From JAZKGA01 sp040386235 (lineage in GTDB: Bacteria; Pseudomonadota; Alphaproteobacteria; Micavibrionales; Micavibrionaceae), in the NCBI GenBank assembly GCA_040386235.1, contig JAZKGA010000001.1, forward strand, positions 434,001-498,000: a stretch of 64,000 nt of DNA. Reading direction: 5' to 3'. A program made the translations under genes and the position numbers. Shown piece after piece: positions 34,857 through 43,479 of this stretch. The notes beneath the pieces were generated by a model. The model searched no databases, was not told the origin of the DNA, and saw only the letters and a list, made by a program, of their open reading frames with translations. Each line of letters opens with the position of its first letter. Position 1 is the first letter of the stretch.

Positions 34857-35936
34857 TTAGAAGTTAACTTGTGTACCCAGCAGAACGGCTGTGCCGTCAA
34901 CATCTGCTACGCCATCTTCATCCACTTGCGTGTGTGAGATCGAACCGCGGAAGCTCAGGCCTGGAGCGTACGAGTACGTAACACCAGCTGCGTAACGGTC
35001 TGTTTCTGAAGCAGCGCCGTCATCTTCGTTGTTCAAGTAGCTTGCGCCGATTTTGTATGCGCCAACTGTGTAGTCTGCACCAACAACCCATGTGTCTGAG
35101 TCTGCATCATCAGCTGCACCGTTGTTTTCGGTGTAAACAGCGCCAACGCCAAAGTCAGCAATGTTCATGTCCAAACCAACGTTCCATTCTTTGAAGTCAT
35201 CTGCGCCAGCAGCTTCGTTGTTGATGTGGGTGTAACCGCCACCAACTGCAAAGCCAACATTGCTCAGAGTGCCTTCGTAACGAACGGCAGCTTCATAACC
35301 ATCATCCAGATCTGAATCTGTCAAACGGTTACCACCGATGTCGCTAGCAGCGCCATCTGTTGTTTCTGGAGTGTATGAAGCGCCCAGTTGGAAGCCGTTA
35401 AATACTGGTGACAGGTATGTCACTTTGTCAGCATCGCGTGCTTCGTCGTTAGCGTAATCAATGTTGAATGAGCTGTTAACCAGACCAGCAGCAGTGTCAT
35501 TCAGAGGCTGAATGTACTGACGAACGCCGTCAAAGTTAGAGTCAGCTGAAGGAGCAGCAACTTGCAGCAAGTATGCAGCGCCATCTTCTTCACCCATGTT
35601 TACACGACCCCAGTTGCCTGAGAAGTACAAGTAGCTTTCATCGATTGCATCGCCAGTCGCAGCGTTGTCGCCGTTGTCAACTGCAGTTTCAATGTGTGCG
35701 CCGATTGTCAGGCCGCTGTCCAGGGTTGTTTCGCCTGTGAAGTGGATTTCTGTATCGCGCAGCATGTCGAAGTCAGCAACTTCGCCGCCGTCATCATCTT
35801 GGCTTACGTATGATACGTAACCGCGAGCATAACCGGACAGGTCCAGTTTAACAGCGCTGTCATCAGCAGCAATAGCTGGTGAAGCGATCGAAGCAGCGAC
35901 GCCGAGCAGGGCGACTGAGCTAAGAAGTTTTTTCAT
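34857..35936 (-). CDS. porin (Porin_4-like), paralogue 2, probably the major outer-membrane porin
   Basis: 359 residues. Signal peptide MKKLLSSVALLGVAASIASPAIA, then LDLSGYARGYVSYVSQDDD and the same barrel pattern as paralogue 1, ending LLGTQVNF. AAGGAAA is 8 nt before the ATG. Codon choice is strikingly different from neighbours, with many GCT/GCA, GTT and GAA codons and few GCG or rare codons, typical of a very highly expressed gene. It has its own strong terminator and a 229-nt leader/divergent promoter region (35937-36165). Acidic loops suggest cation preference (inference). Confidence 0.92.
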   Translation of the reverse strand: MKKLLSSVALLGVAASIASPAIAADDSAVKLDLSGYARGYVSYVSQDDDGGEVADFDMLRDTEIHFTGETTLDSGLTIGAHIETAVDNGDNAATGDAIDESYLYFSGNWGRVNMGEEDGAAYLLQVAAPSADSNFDGVRQYIQPLNDTAAGLVNSSFNIDYANDEARDADKVTYLSPVFNGFQLGASYTPETTDGAASDIGGNRLTDSDLDDGYEAAVRYEGTLSNVGFAVGGGYTHINNEAAGADDFKEWNVGLDMNIADFGVGAVYTENNGAADDADSDTWVVGADYTVGAYKIGASYLNNEDDGAASETDRYAAGVTYSYAPGLSFRGSISHTQVDEDGVADVDGTAVLLGTQVNF

Positions 35937-36165
35937 GGGTATATTTCCTTTTGATATGTTTTAACTGAGCGTGCCCATAGAACATGAACACGCCTTCATA
36001 TATGCCAGATCGTCTGACAAAAACAATTCTTCTGTTGGGGGGTTGTGACATTTTTTCGACACATGTGGCAATTTTGCAACAGTCCGGAACGGGCAATGTC
36101 CCTTGAGCATGCGAAAACACCATGCTATGCCTTGATGACACATATATTACTGTAAAGGAAGCCCG

Positions 36166-36693
36166 ATGTCTTTGTCCCGTGTCAGCCCCGCCCTTGTTGT
36201 CGTCCTGATGGCCTTATCCGCATGCAGCAGCCTGCCGCAGGGCGAAGCCAAATACCCGACCGGCGCGCGTGACCAGGGCGGCAGCGGCGATGCTTATGAA
36301 GAAGAGGCCAGCATTTTTGGCAAGGACGGGCTGGACCTGTTCGGCCGCAAGAAAGACGAGTCTGAGGTCGGTATCGGCGTCAACACCTATTTATGGCGCG
36401 CTGCCCTCGACACAATTTCATTCATGCCGATGGCCAGTGCCGATCCGTTTGGCGGCGTTATCCTGACCGACTGGTACCAGCCGGACGCGGAACGGGCGGA
36501 ACGCTATAAACTGAATGTCCTGATCCATGGCCGCGCGTTGCAGGCCAGCGCCCTGAATGTCACCGCCCTGAAACAGGTGCGAACGAATAAGGGATGGGTG
36601 GATGCGCCAGCCGATGCGGCCATGTCGCGCCAGATTGAAGATGCGATCCTGCTTAGGGCGCGTCAGTTGCGCGTCGCCAGCCAGGATAATTAA
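36166..36693 (+). CDS. DUF3576 lipoprotein
   Basis: 175 residues. Lipoprotein signal with lipobox LSAC at about residue 20, an acidic/Gly-rich linker, then the DUF3576 core: VGIGVNTYLWRAALDTISFMP, ADPFGGVILTDWY and RYKLNVLIHGRAL. Known: this family is found in alphaproteobacteria just upstream of leuS-lptE-holA and is thought to be envelope-related; exact role unknown. Synteny with lptE and holA is kept here although leuS itself is degenerate. Confidence 0.92.
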   Translation: MSLSRVSPALVVVLMALSACSSLPQGEAKYPTGARDQGGSGDAYEEEASIFGKDGLDLFGRKKDESEVGIGVNTYLWRAALDTISFMPMASADPFGGVILTDWYQPDAERAERYKLNVLIHGRALQASALNVTALKQVRTNKGWVDAPADAAMSRQIEDAILLRARQLRVASQDN

Positions 36694-36713
36694 GTCCGGT
36701 CGGCCTTTCCTTC

Positions 36714-37574
36714 ATGGCCGCGCATCTGACACGCTATAATATACGTGCCACTGAGGCCAAATGGCGGAAACTGTGGACGGCGCAGGGGCATCCCCTGCCA
36801 TGTCCCCTGCCACTTCCCATTGGGCCTGTGGCCGACTTAAACGCGTTGCGCGCCGTTATTGCCACCGACGCGCTGGCGGGCTTTTCCACCTTACCTGCCG
36901 CGATATCCAACCGCCGCAATGCCGGGGACTTAACGCCCGCAACTGTTATTGACGCCTATGGGATTGACGCGACACGGCTCTGGGTTTTATCCGATATGGC
37001 GCCGGACCGGCCGCGCGACTGGAATAATGACGCGGGTTTAATGGGGGCGTGGCGGTTTATCCATCGTCTGCACCGCCTGGCCAGCCTGTCCGGGGAATCA
37101 CACGGCCCTGCCTTATCCCCTGCGCCTGTTTTGGCTGATCAGGTGGCGTTAGCCTTGCGTCGCGCGGCCCCGCATCAGGCGATTGCCCGATTGCGCCAGT
37201 TCACCAGGACGCTTGAAGGGCGGCAACGCGCAGGGGATGGGTCGGTTCACGCCGATCTGGGATGGCTGGCGCGGTGCTTAACGCCCATTGCGCCGCATAT
37301 AGCGCAAGAGATATGGCAGATGCTGGGCCACACCACGCTGCTGGCCGATCTGCCTTGGCCGACACATTCGGTTTCACCCCCCGCCAGCCTGGCCATCCCG
37401 ATACAGGTGAATGGTCGCCTGCGGACAATCCTGCATGTCCCTGTTGCATTCGCCCCCGCCGCGTTGCAAGATATGGCGTTGGGCCATGATCGTGTCCAAC
37501 GGGCGATTGCCGGGCGTCCCATAACCCGCGTGATTGTTATTCCTGACAAGATTATAAATGTGGTGACGAAATGA
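36714..37574 (+). CDS. LeuRS-derived protein lacking catalytic and editing domains
   Basis: 286 residues at the place where leuS (about 860 residues) normally stands. The first 25 residues match the LeuRS N-terminus (RYNIRATEAKWRKLWTAQG). After a short unrelated linker comes a degenerate KMSKS region (ISNRRNAGDLTPATVIDAYG), then an intact LeuRS anticodon-binding region (DATRLWVLSDMAPDR, GAWRFIHRLHRL) and C-terminal domain (VQVNGRLR-like, QRAIAGRPITRVIVIPDKIINVV). The HIGH motif, Rossmann core and CP1 editing domain are missing, so aminoacylation is impossible. The frame is open, codon use is normal, and the end overlaps lptE (ATGA), so it is maintained rather than decayed. A functional leuS must lie elsewhere. 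Confidence 0.85.
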   Translation: MAAHLTRYNIRATEAKWRKLWTAQGHPLPCPLPLPIGPVADLNALRAVIATDALAGFSTLPAAISNRRNAGDLTPATVIDAYGIDATRLWVLSDMAPDRPRDWNNDAGLMGAWRFIHRLHRLASLSGESHGPALSPAPVLADQVALALRRAAPHQAIARLRQFTRTLEGRQRAGDGSVHADLGWLARCLTPIAPHIAQEIWQMLGHTTLLADLPWPTHSVSPPASLAIPIQVNGRLRTILHVPVAFAPAALQDMALGHDRVQRAIAGRPITRVIVIPDKIINVVTK

Positions 37575-38092
37575 AAAACGGCTTTGTGCTTTCCTTATGT
37601 GTATCGGTTGTCCTGTGGGGACTGGCGGGATGCGGGTTTCAGCCGGTGTACGGCACTGGAAACGCGGGCCAGCCGAACGCGTCACAGGCGGCATTCCAAC
37701 AGATCGCCCTCGCCAACATCCCTGACCGAACGGGTCAGCAGTTGCGCAACGCGCTGATCGACCGCCTGTACCGCGATGGCCGGCCGGACCAGCCACGCTA
37801 TACTTTATTCATCACGCCGCTGGCTGAACAGATTCGCGACCTGGATATCACCAAAACGTCGGACAGCACGCGGGGGCAGCTGCGCCTGTCCAGTGCCCTG
37901 CGCCTGACGGACAACCAGACGGGCCAGGTCCTGTTGCAACGGCCGCTGCTGGCCATCACCAGCTATAACATTCTGGGGTCCGAATTCACCAATCGTGTCG
38001 CCGAAGAAAGCGCGCGGAAGAATGCGGTCACAGAACTGACCCGTCAGATCGAATTGCAGCTCAGCCTCTATTTTCAGCAGGCACAGCCCTAA
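37571..38092 (+). CDS. lptE: LPS-assembly lipoprotein LptE
   Basis: 173 residues. Signal peptide with lipobox LAGC followed directly by GFQPVYG, the hallmark LptE start. Known: plugs LptD in the outer membrane for LPS insertion. The start overlaps the LeuRS-like gene and the stop abuts the holA start, so a tight operon is indicated. Confidence 0.92.
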   Translation: MKNGFVLSLCVSVVLWGLAGCGFQPVYGTGNAGQPNASQAAFQQIALANIPDRTGQQLRNALIDRLYRDGRPDQPRYTLFITPLAEQIRDLDITKTSDSTRGQLRLSSALRLTDNQTGQVLLQRPLLAITSYNILGSEFTNRVAEESARKNAVTELTRQIELQLSLYFQQAQP

Positions 38093-39109
38093 ATGAAAAT
38101 CCCTGGCTATAAGGTTGATGGGTTTATCGCGAGGCCGGATAAGGCGTGCCGCGTCGCCCTGATCTATGGCCCCGATCACGGGTTGATGAAGGAACGCGCC
38201 GATGCGCTGGCGCGTCTGTTCGTGGCCGACCTGAAAGACCCGTTTAATGTCGCGATTCTGGAATCCGCCCGCTGGCGCGGGGATGCTGGGTTGCTGGAGG
38301 CTGAGGCCCAGGCCGGCTCATTGATGGGGGGACAACGGGTGGTCAGGGTCCAGGCGGCCGATGACGCGCTGGTGCCTGCGCTGCAATCCTATCTGCAAAA
38401 TCCCAATCCCGACGCGTTCGTTATCCTGGAGGCCGATGAATTGTCGCCCCGGTCGAAACTGCGCGTCTGGGCGGAAAAGGACGGCCAGGCCGCCGCGCTT
38501 CCCTGCTATACCGACGACGCCGAAGCGATTTCAGCACTGGCGCGGCAGATATTGGGTGAGGCCGGATGGCAACCGGCCAAAGAAACCATGCAATTTCTGG
38601 CACAAACCTTGGCGGGCGATCGCCTGCGCGTGCGTTCAGAACTTGCAAAACTGGCATTATATATGGGCAAAAGTGATGGACGCGGCGTTATCACGCTTGA
38701 TGATGCGCGCGCGGCCATCGCCGATGTGGTTGACCAGGCCCTGGATGATTTTGTATTTGCATTGGCCAGTCGTAAACCCGGCGCGGCCATGGCGGCCCTG
38801 TCACGGTTATTGGCAGAGGGGGAAGACCCGGTGGGCCTGATCCGCATGACCGCCAATCATTTCCGGCGTTTGCACCGGGTGAAATGCGCGGCGGCCACGG
38901 GCGAGTCGGTTGAAGCGGCAATGGAATCTCTGAACCCGAAAGTATTTTATAAACAGGAAGACGCGTTCAAAACGCAGATTCGTAACTGGACCCTGCCCGC
39001 ATTGGAGGGCGTCCTTAGCCGCCTACTGTCCCTGGAAGGGCAAATGAAGACGACAACCCCGGCGCGGAACGCCCAGTTCGGCCAGGCGATGCTGCAGTTA
39101 ATTGCTTAA
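38093..39109 (+). CDS. holA: DNA polymerase III subunit delta
   Basis: 338 residues of the HolA type: N-terminal VALIYGPDHGLMKERADAL, FVILEADELSPRSKLR and EAISALARQILGEAGW, with the C-terminal collar region GEDPVGLIRMTANHFRRLHRV. Known: delta opens the beta clamp within the clamp loader. ATG follows the lptE stop without a gap. Synteny (lptE-holA) is the classic one. Confidence 0.93.
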   Translation: MKIPGYKVDGFIARPDKACRVALIYGPDHGLMKERADALARLFVADLKDPFNVAILESARWRGDAGLLEAEAQAGSLMGGQRVVRVQAADDALVPALQSYLQNPNPDAFVILEADELSPRSKLRVWAEKDGQAAALPCYTDDAEAISALARQILGEAGWQPAKETMQFLAQTLAGDRLRVRSELAKLALYMGKSDGRGVITLDDARAAIADVVDQALDDFVFALASRKPGAAMAALSRLLAEGEDPVGLIRMTANHFRRLHRVKCAAATGESVEAAMESLNPKVFYKQEDAFKTQIRNWTLPALEGVLSRLLSLEGQMKTTTPARNAQFGQAMLQLIA

Positions 39110-39304
39110 ACCATCATCACCTAACCAACCACGTGATGTTGCCTCGTAATTTGCAACAGCATTTTTGTCCGCTGGGGTATTCCGTGATAGTGTTTTCTTA
39201 AGCTCAAACATGAAAGTAGTCCTTTCTATAAAAAGACAACTTTCCTAAAGTGAGTGTTTGTCAAACTTTATAGAAGCCATGTTTCTGCTTTAAGCGTGGC
39301 GTAT

Positions 39305-39333
39305 AAAAAACCGGCTGCTTGGGCCGGTTTTTC
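39305..39333 (+). terminator. rho-independent terminator between holA and nrdA
   Basis: AAAAAACCGGC, a short loop, GCCGGTTTTT. A-tract and T-tract on the two sides allow action on both the plus-strand holA operon and the minus-strand nrdA gene (stop at 39356). The rest of 39110-39304 holds no gene that I can support. Confidence 0.8.
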
Positions 39334-39355
39334 TGTGTCTATAATTGGCGTATGC

Positions 39356-41197
39356 CTATTGGCAGGCCAGGCATTCTTCGTATTTTGTTTCTGCCACGGG
39401 CAGGGTTGGCTCAGTCAAGATGCCTTGCTCACGCGCGGCACTGTCTTTCGCGCGTTGCCAGCTGGCACCGCTTTCCGCCCGTTGAATGGATTTCGATCGG
39501 CAGTAATACAGTGATTTCACGCCTTTTTTCCACGCTTCGAAGTGCAGCATATGTAAGTCGCGCTTATGCACGTCTGCGGCCAGGAAGATGTTCAACGACT
39601 GCGCCTGACAGATATAAGGTGTCCGGTCGCCGGCATGTTCGATCAACCAGCGCTGGTCAATCTCAAACGCTGTTTTATAGACGTCTTTTTCATCAGCGGA
39701 CAGACAGTCCAGATGTTGGATCGACCCTTCGTTGGTAAAGATGCTGGACCAGACATCATCGGTATTTTGGCCCTTTGATTCCAGCAATTTGACCAGATAC
39801 GGGTTTTTAACCGCAAATGATCCGGACAGGGTTTTGTGCAGATAGGCATTGGCCGCGTTCGGTTCAATCCCCGGGCTGGTGCCGCCAGTGATGATGGAGA
39901 TGGACGCCGTCGGGGCAATGGCGATCTTGTTTGAAAACCGCTCCATAATCCCGTAATCAGCGGCATCAGGGCAGGGGCCACGTTCGTGGGCCAGCTTGAC
40001 CGACGCGTCATCCGCCTGGCGTTTGATATGTTGGAAAATACGACGGTTCCAGACCTTGGCCATCACGCTTTCGATCGGCAGGCTCTTGGACTGTAAAAAG
40101 CTGTGGAAACCCATAACGCCCAGTCCGACAGACCGTTCACGCATTGCGGCGTATTTCGCGCGTTTCATGTCGTCCGGTGCCTTGGCGATAAAATCGCTTA
40201 ACACGTTATCCAGGAAGCGCATCGTGTCTTCGATAAAGGTCGGGTGATCCTGCCACTGCTCAAACGTCTCAAGATTCAGGGACGACAAACAGCACACGGC
40301 CGTCCGGTCATTGCCCAGGTGGTCACGGCCGGTTGGCAGAGTGATCTCACAGCACAAATTCGACAGTTTAACGGTCAATCCCGCCATTTTGTGATGCTCA
40401 GGAATCGCGTTATTCACGTGGTCGATATAGATGATGTATGGCTCACCCGTCTCAATCCGTGCAGTCAGCAGGCGGATCCACAAATCACGGGCGCGCACGC
40501 GGTCAATAATCGCATTGTCTTTGGGTGAGCGCAGAGCCCATTCTTCATCCCGTTCGACGGCAATCATGAACGCATCGGTGACCAGCACGCCATGGTGCAG
40601 GTTCAATGCTTTCCGGTTCGGGTCGCCACCGGTCGGACGGCGCAATTCGATAAATTCTTCAATTTCCGGGTGCCAGATCGGCAGATAGATGGCGGCCGAT
40701 CCGCGACGCAGCGATCCCTGGGAAATAGCCAGTGTCAGGCTGTCCATAACCTTGATAAACGGGACGATCCCGGATGTTTTGCCGTTCAGGCCGACTTTTT
40801 CACCGATCGACCGGATATTGCCCCAGTACGAGCCAATGCCACCGCCGCGTGAGGCCAGCCAGACATTCTCGTTCCACAACGATACGATATCTTCGAGCGA
40901 ATCGTTGGTTTCGTTGAGGAAGCAGGAGATCGGCAGGCCGCGACTGGTGCCGCCATTCGACAGAACAGGGGTCGCCGGCATAAACCACAGTTTGGAGATA
41001 TAATCGTAAATCCGTTGCGCATGATCGCTGTCATCCGCATAATACATGGCCACGCGGGCGAACAAGTCCTGATAGGATTCTTCAGGCATCAAATAACGAT
41101 CCGTCAGGGTCGATTTGCCGAAATCAGTCAAAAACGCATCACGGCTACGGTCAATTTGGACACGATTACCACGTTCCACCTGTGCAACATCAAACAT
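39356..41197 (-). CDS. nrdA: ribonucleoside-diphosphate reductase alpha subunit, class I, without ATP-cone
   Basis: 613 residues. All catalytic elements are seen: PISCFLNETNDS (Cys of the dithiol pair), KLSNLCCEITLP (N, thiyl-radical Cys, E), CCLSSLNL (second Cys), PTASISIITGGTSPGIEP and the C-terminal CLACQ tail that re-reduces the active site. The N-terminal ATP-cone of most NrdA proteins is absent, so overall-activity inhibition by dATP is probably missing. Known: converts NDPs to dNDPs with an NrdB radical subunit. No nrdB is in the window; it must be elsewhere. Start at 41197 has weak ribosome signals but fits the alphaproteobacterial length. Confidence 0.93.
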   Translation of the reverse strand: MFDVAQVERGNRVQIDRSRDAFLTDFGKSTLTDRYLMPEESYQDLFARVAMYYADDSDHAQRIYDYISKLWFMPATPVLSNGGTSRGLPISCFLNETNDSLEDIVSLWNENVWLASRGGGIGSYWGNIRSIGEKVGLNGKTSGIVPFIKVMDSLTLAISQGSLRRGSAAIYLPIWHPEIEEFIELRRPTGGDPNRKALNLHHGVLVTDAFMIAVERDEEWALRSPKDNAIIDRVRARDLWIRLLTARIETGEPYIIYIDHVNNAIPEHHKMAGLTVKLSNLCCEITLPTGRDHLGNDRTAVCCLSSLNLETFEQWQDHPTFIEDTMRFLDNVLSDFIAKAPDDMKRAKYAAMRERSVGLGVMGFHSFLQSKSLPIESVMAKVWNRRIFQHIKRQADDASVKLAHERGPCPDAADYGIMERFSNKIAIAPTASISIITGGTSPGIEPNAANAYLHKTLSGSFAVKNPYLVKLLESKGQNTDDVWSSIFTNEGSIQHLDCLSADEKDVYKTAFEIDQRWLIEHAGDRTPYICQAQSLNIFLAADVHKRDLHMLHFEAWKKGVKSLYYCRSKSIQRAESGASWQRAKDSAAREQGILTEPTLPVAETKYEECLACQ

Positions 41198-41268
41198 GAC
41201 GGATTTCCCCTTGGCCCAATCATTGGGTGTGATTTGTTATACGCGCTTCATTTTTGGAACTGCCTTGT

Positions 41269-41329
41269 GTTGTGGTCAAACCACAACCCGTAGCGGTTAG
41301 ATGTCGCTAAGCCTACTACATCTCGTGGT
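41269..41329 (-). promoter_or_regulatory. palindrome and candidate NrdR-like sites upstream of nrdA
   Basis: A perfect inverted repeat GTTGTGGT-CAA-ACCACAAC lies at 41269-41287, 72 nt before the nrdA start. Two related ACYAC-N5-GTRGY elements follow (ACCACAACCCGTAGC from 41280 and ACTACATCTCGTGGT from 41315), about 35 nt apart. NrdR usually binds two 16-nt palindromes about three helical turns apart before RNR genes. The spacing here is not exact, so the assignment is tentative. Confidence 0.35.
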
Positions 41330-41647
41330 TCGTGCAATGAAGATTATTTTCCGCTTATGGATTTTTTTGGGCTCTGAACATGAAAAAACGACATCTTTTC
41401 GTATGTTTAAATAATCGATTCACAGACAGGGCACTTTCGTTTGCGGCCAGGCGACGACATAGAATTACCAAATCCGGGCCGATCTTGCCGCAATGCCGCC
41501 AGAATTCAGGGGTATTTTTCCGAATCATGCTTTCGCATAACGGGGCTTTATTTCATCGCTGCGCCGGGATATACAGAAAGGGTGACCGTTTTTTTACAAA
41601 CGGGTCACAAACGCTCCGCCACTTTTACCCCCTGATGATCCTCGACC
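41330..41647. other. intergenic region between nrdA and pyk
   Basis: No gene supported. A plus-strand open frame at 41380-41721 overlaps pyk, has no ribosome site and reads as low-quality protein. The AT-rich part around 41340-41420 probably holds the divergent promoters for nrdA and pyk. Confidence 0.5.
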
Positions 41648-43075
41648 ATGCTGCATTTCCCCCCTCGCCCTCGCCGTACCCGCATTTTGGCCACGCTTGG
41701 CCCCGCCTCCTCAACCCCTGAAATGATCCACGCGCTGTTTATTGCCGGCGTTGACATGTTCCGCTTGAATTTCAGTCACGGCACCGCCGAAACGCACGGG
41801 GCCAATGTGAAATCAATCCGCGCGATTGAGGCTGAGCTGGGCCGCCCAATCGGCATTTTGGCCGATTTACAGGGGCCAAAGCTGCGCGTCGGTAAAATTG
41901 TCGGGGACCGGATGGACATTAAGGCCGGGCAGATTTTGCGCCTGGACCTGGACCCAACCCCTGGTGACGCGACCCGCGTGCCCCTGCTGCATCCAGAGGT
42001 GATCGCGGCGCTGGATGTGGGGCAACGCATTTTGCTGGATGACGGTAAAGTCCGGATGGTGGTTGTTGAAAAAGGGTCAAACTTTTTAATGGCCGAAATT
42101 ACCGCCGGTCAGAAATTGTCAAACAACAAGGGCTTTAATATTCCCGATGTCGTATTGCCGATTCCGGCCCTGACGGAAAAAGACCGTCGCGATTTGGTTG
42201 TTGCCCTGGATCTGGGCGCGGACTGGATCGCCCAAAGCTTTGTGCAGCGGCCAGAAGATGTGATTGAGGCGAAAGAGCTGATCCAAGGTCGCGCGGCCTT
42301 GATGATTAAGCTGGAGAAGCCATCAGCTTTGGCCTGTTTGGCCGAAATGATCGCGGTGGCCGATGGGGTAATGCTGGCGCGAGGTGATCTGGGCGTTGAA
42401 ATTCCGCCAGAAGAAGTGCCAGCCGTGCAAAAACAGGTTGTGCGTATGGTGCGCGCCGCGGGTAAACCCATTGTGGTTGCCACGCAAATGCTGGAATCAA
42501 TGATCGAATCGCCTGCACCGACGCGGGCCGAAGCCTCAGACGTCGCGAATGCCGTCTATGACGGGACGGACGCGGTTATGTTGTCGGCCGAAACTGCCGC
42601 TGGCCAATATCCGATCGAAGCAGTCACAATCATGGATAAAATCTGTCAGCGCGTGGAAAGTGATGCGCATTATCGCCAAACCATGCTGGCGACCACGCCC
42701 GCGGTCACGGGCGACATATCTTCGGCCATTACGGCTGCGGCCCATCAGGTGACGCGTGATATTGGGGCCACTTGTATCGCCACATATACCAGCTCTGGCG
42801 CCACCACTTTGCGTGCGGCGCGGCAACGGCCCGCTGTGCCGATCCTGTGCCTGACCAATGTTCAGGAAACCGCGCGGCGTCTGGCCATATCCTATGGCGT
42901 TCATGCGGTGGTGACCGAGAAGGTGGATAATTTTGCCGATGCGGTGAAAATTGCCGTGCGCGTTACGAAGGCGCAGCATCTGGCAGAGCCTGGCGATTCG
43001 ATCGTCATGACCGCCGGTGTGCCGTTCGGTCAGGCGGGTTCCACCAATATTGTGCGGGTTGCCAAGATTACGTGA
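41648..43075 (+). CDS. pyk: pyruvate kinase
   Basis: 475 residues, full length. TRILATLGPASS at the N-terminus, MIKLEKPSAL (catalytic Lys region), ARGDLGVEIP (Mg-binding), ATQMLESMIESPAPTRAE and the SAETAAGQYP motif are all present. Known: phosphoenolpyruvate plus ADP gives pyruvate plus ATP, last step of glycolysis. Followed after 69 nt by a small conserved gene and hemB. Confidence 0.96.
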   Translation: MLHFPPRPRRTRILATLGPASSTPEMIHALFIAGVDMFRLNFSHGTAETHGANVKSIRAIEAELGRPIGILADLQGPKLRVGKIVGDRMDIKAGQILRLDLDPTPGDATRVPLLHPEVIAALDVGQRILLDDGKVRMVVVEKGSNFLMAEITAGQKLSNNKGFNIPDVVLPIPALTEKDRRDLVVALDLGADWIAQSFVQRPEDVIEAKELIQGRAALMIKLEKPSALACLAEMIAVADGVMLARGDLGVEIPPEEVPAVQKQVVRMVRAAGKPIVVATQMLESMIESPAPTRAEASDVANAVYDGTDAVMLSAETAAGQYPIEAVTIMDKICQRVESDAHYRQTMLATTPAVTGDISSAITAAAHQVTRDIGATCIATYTSSGATTLRAARQRPAVPILCLTNVQETARRLAISYGVHAVVTEKVDNFADAVKIAVRVTKAQHLAEPGDSIVMTAGVPFGQAGSTNIVRVAKIT

Positions 43076-43144
43076 TCCGTGATCGCGGTTTGGCACACAT
43101 TTTGCATTGCTATGGCCTGCTCATAATTTAAAAGGTGAAATGCA

Positions 43145-43459
43145 ATGCAGATTAATGGTTACGCCGCAACAGATACGCTGGGCATTAAGACCAAAACCGT
43201 CCAGGCCTCCGCTGCTGGATCTCCGGCTAAGGTCAAGGAAGAAACGCCTGCTGAAAAATTCCTGAAGTTTCAGGCGATGTCGCCTGGCGAGAAAATGCGC
43301 GCGGCAATCCTGGGACGCATGGGACTGACGGAAGAACAGCTGGCGAGCATGCCGCCTGAAGATCGCGCAAAAATCGAAAAACAAATAGAGGATGAAATCA
43401 AAGAAGCTGTCAAAGACCGCTTCGCAGAGAAGGGCGTTCTGATTAACCTGGCCGTGTAA
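43145..43459 (+). CDS. small conserved hypothetical protein
   Basis: 104 residues, soluble. N-terminal low-complexity region with Lys/Ala/Pro, then a helical core: AMSPGEKMRAAILGRMGLTEEQLASMPP and a charged helix DRAKIEKQIEDEIKEAV. AAAGGTG before the ATG. Proteins of this form are common in alphaproteobacteria without known function. It lies between pyk and hemB, 20 nt before the latter, and may share its transcript. Confidence 0.78.
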   Translation: MQINGYAATDTLGIKTKTVQASAAGSPAKVKEETPAEKFLKFQAMSPGEKMRAAILGRMGLTEEQLASMPPEDRAKIEKQIEDEIKEAVKDRFAEKGVLINLAV

Positions 43460-43479
43460 TATCACAAAAAGGTAATCAT

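Noticed and set aside
39113..39140. CATCAC/GTGATG inverted repeat after holA
   Set aside because: Long loop and no T-tract; a proper terminator lies at 39305-39333.
41380..41721. 113-codon plus-strand frame between nrdA and pyk
   Set aside because: Overlaps the pyk start, no ribosome site, basic low-quality composition.
42536..43096. 186-codon minus-strand frame under pyk
   Set aside because: Antisense shadow of a full-length pyruvate kinase.
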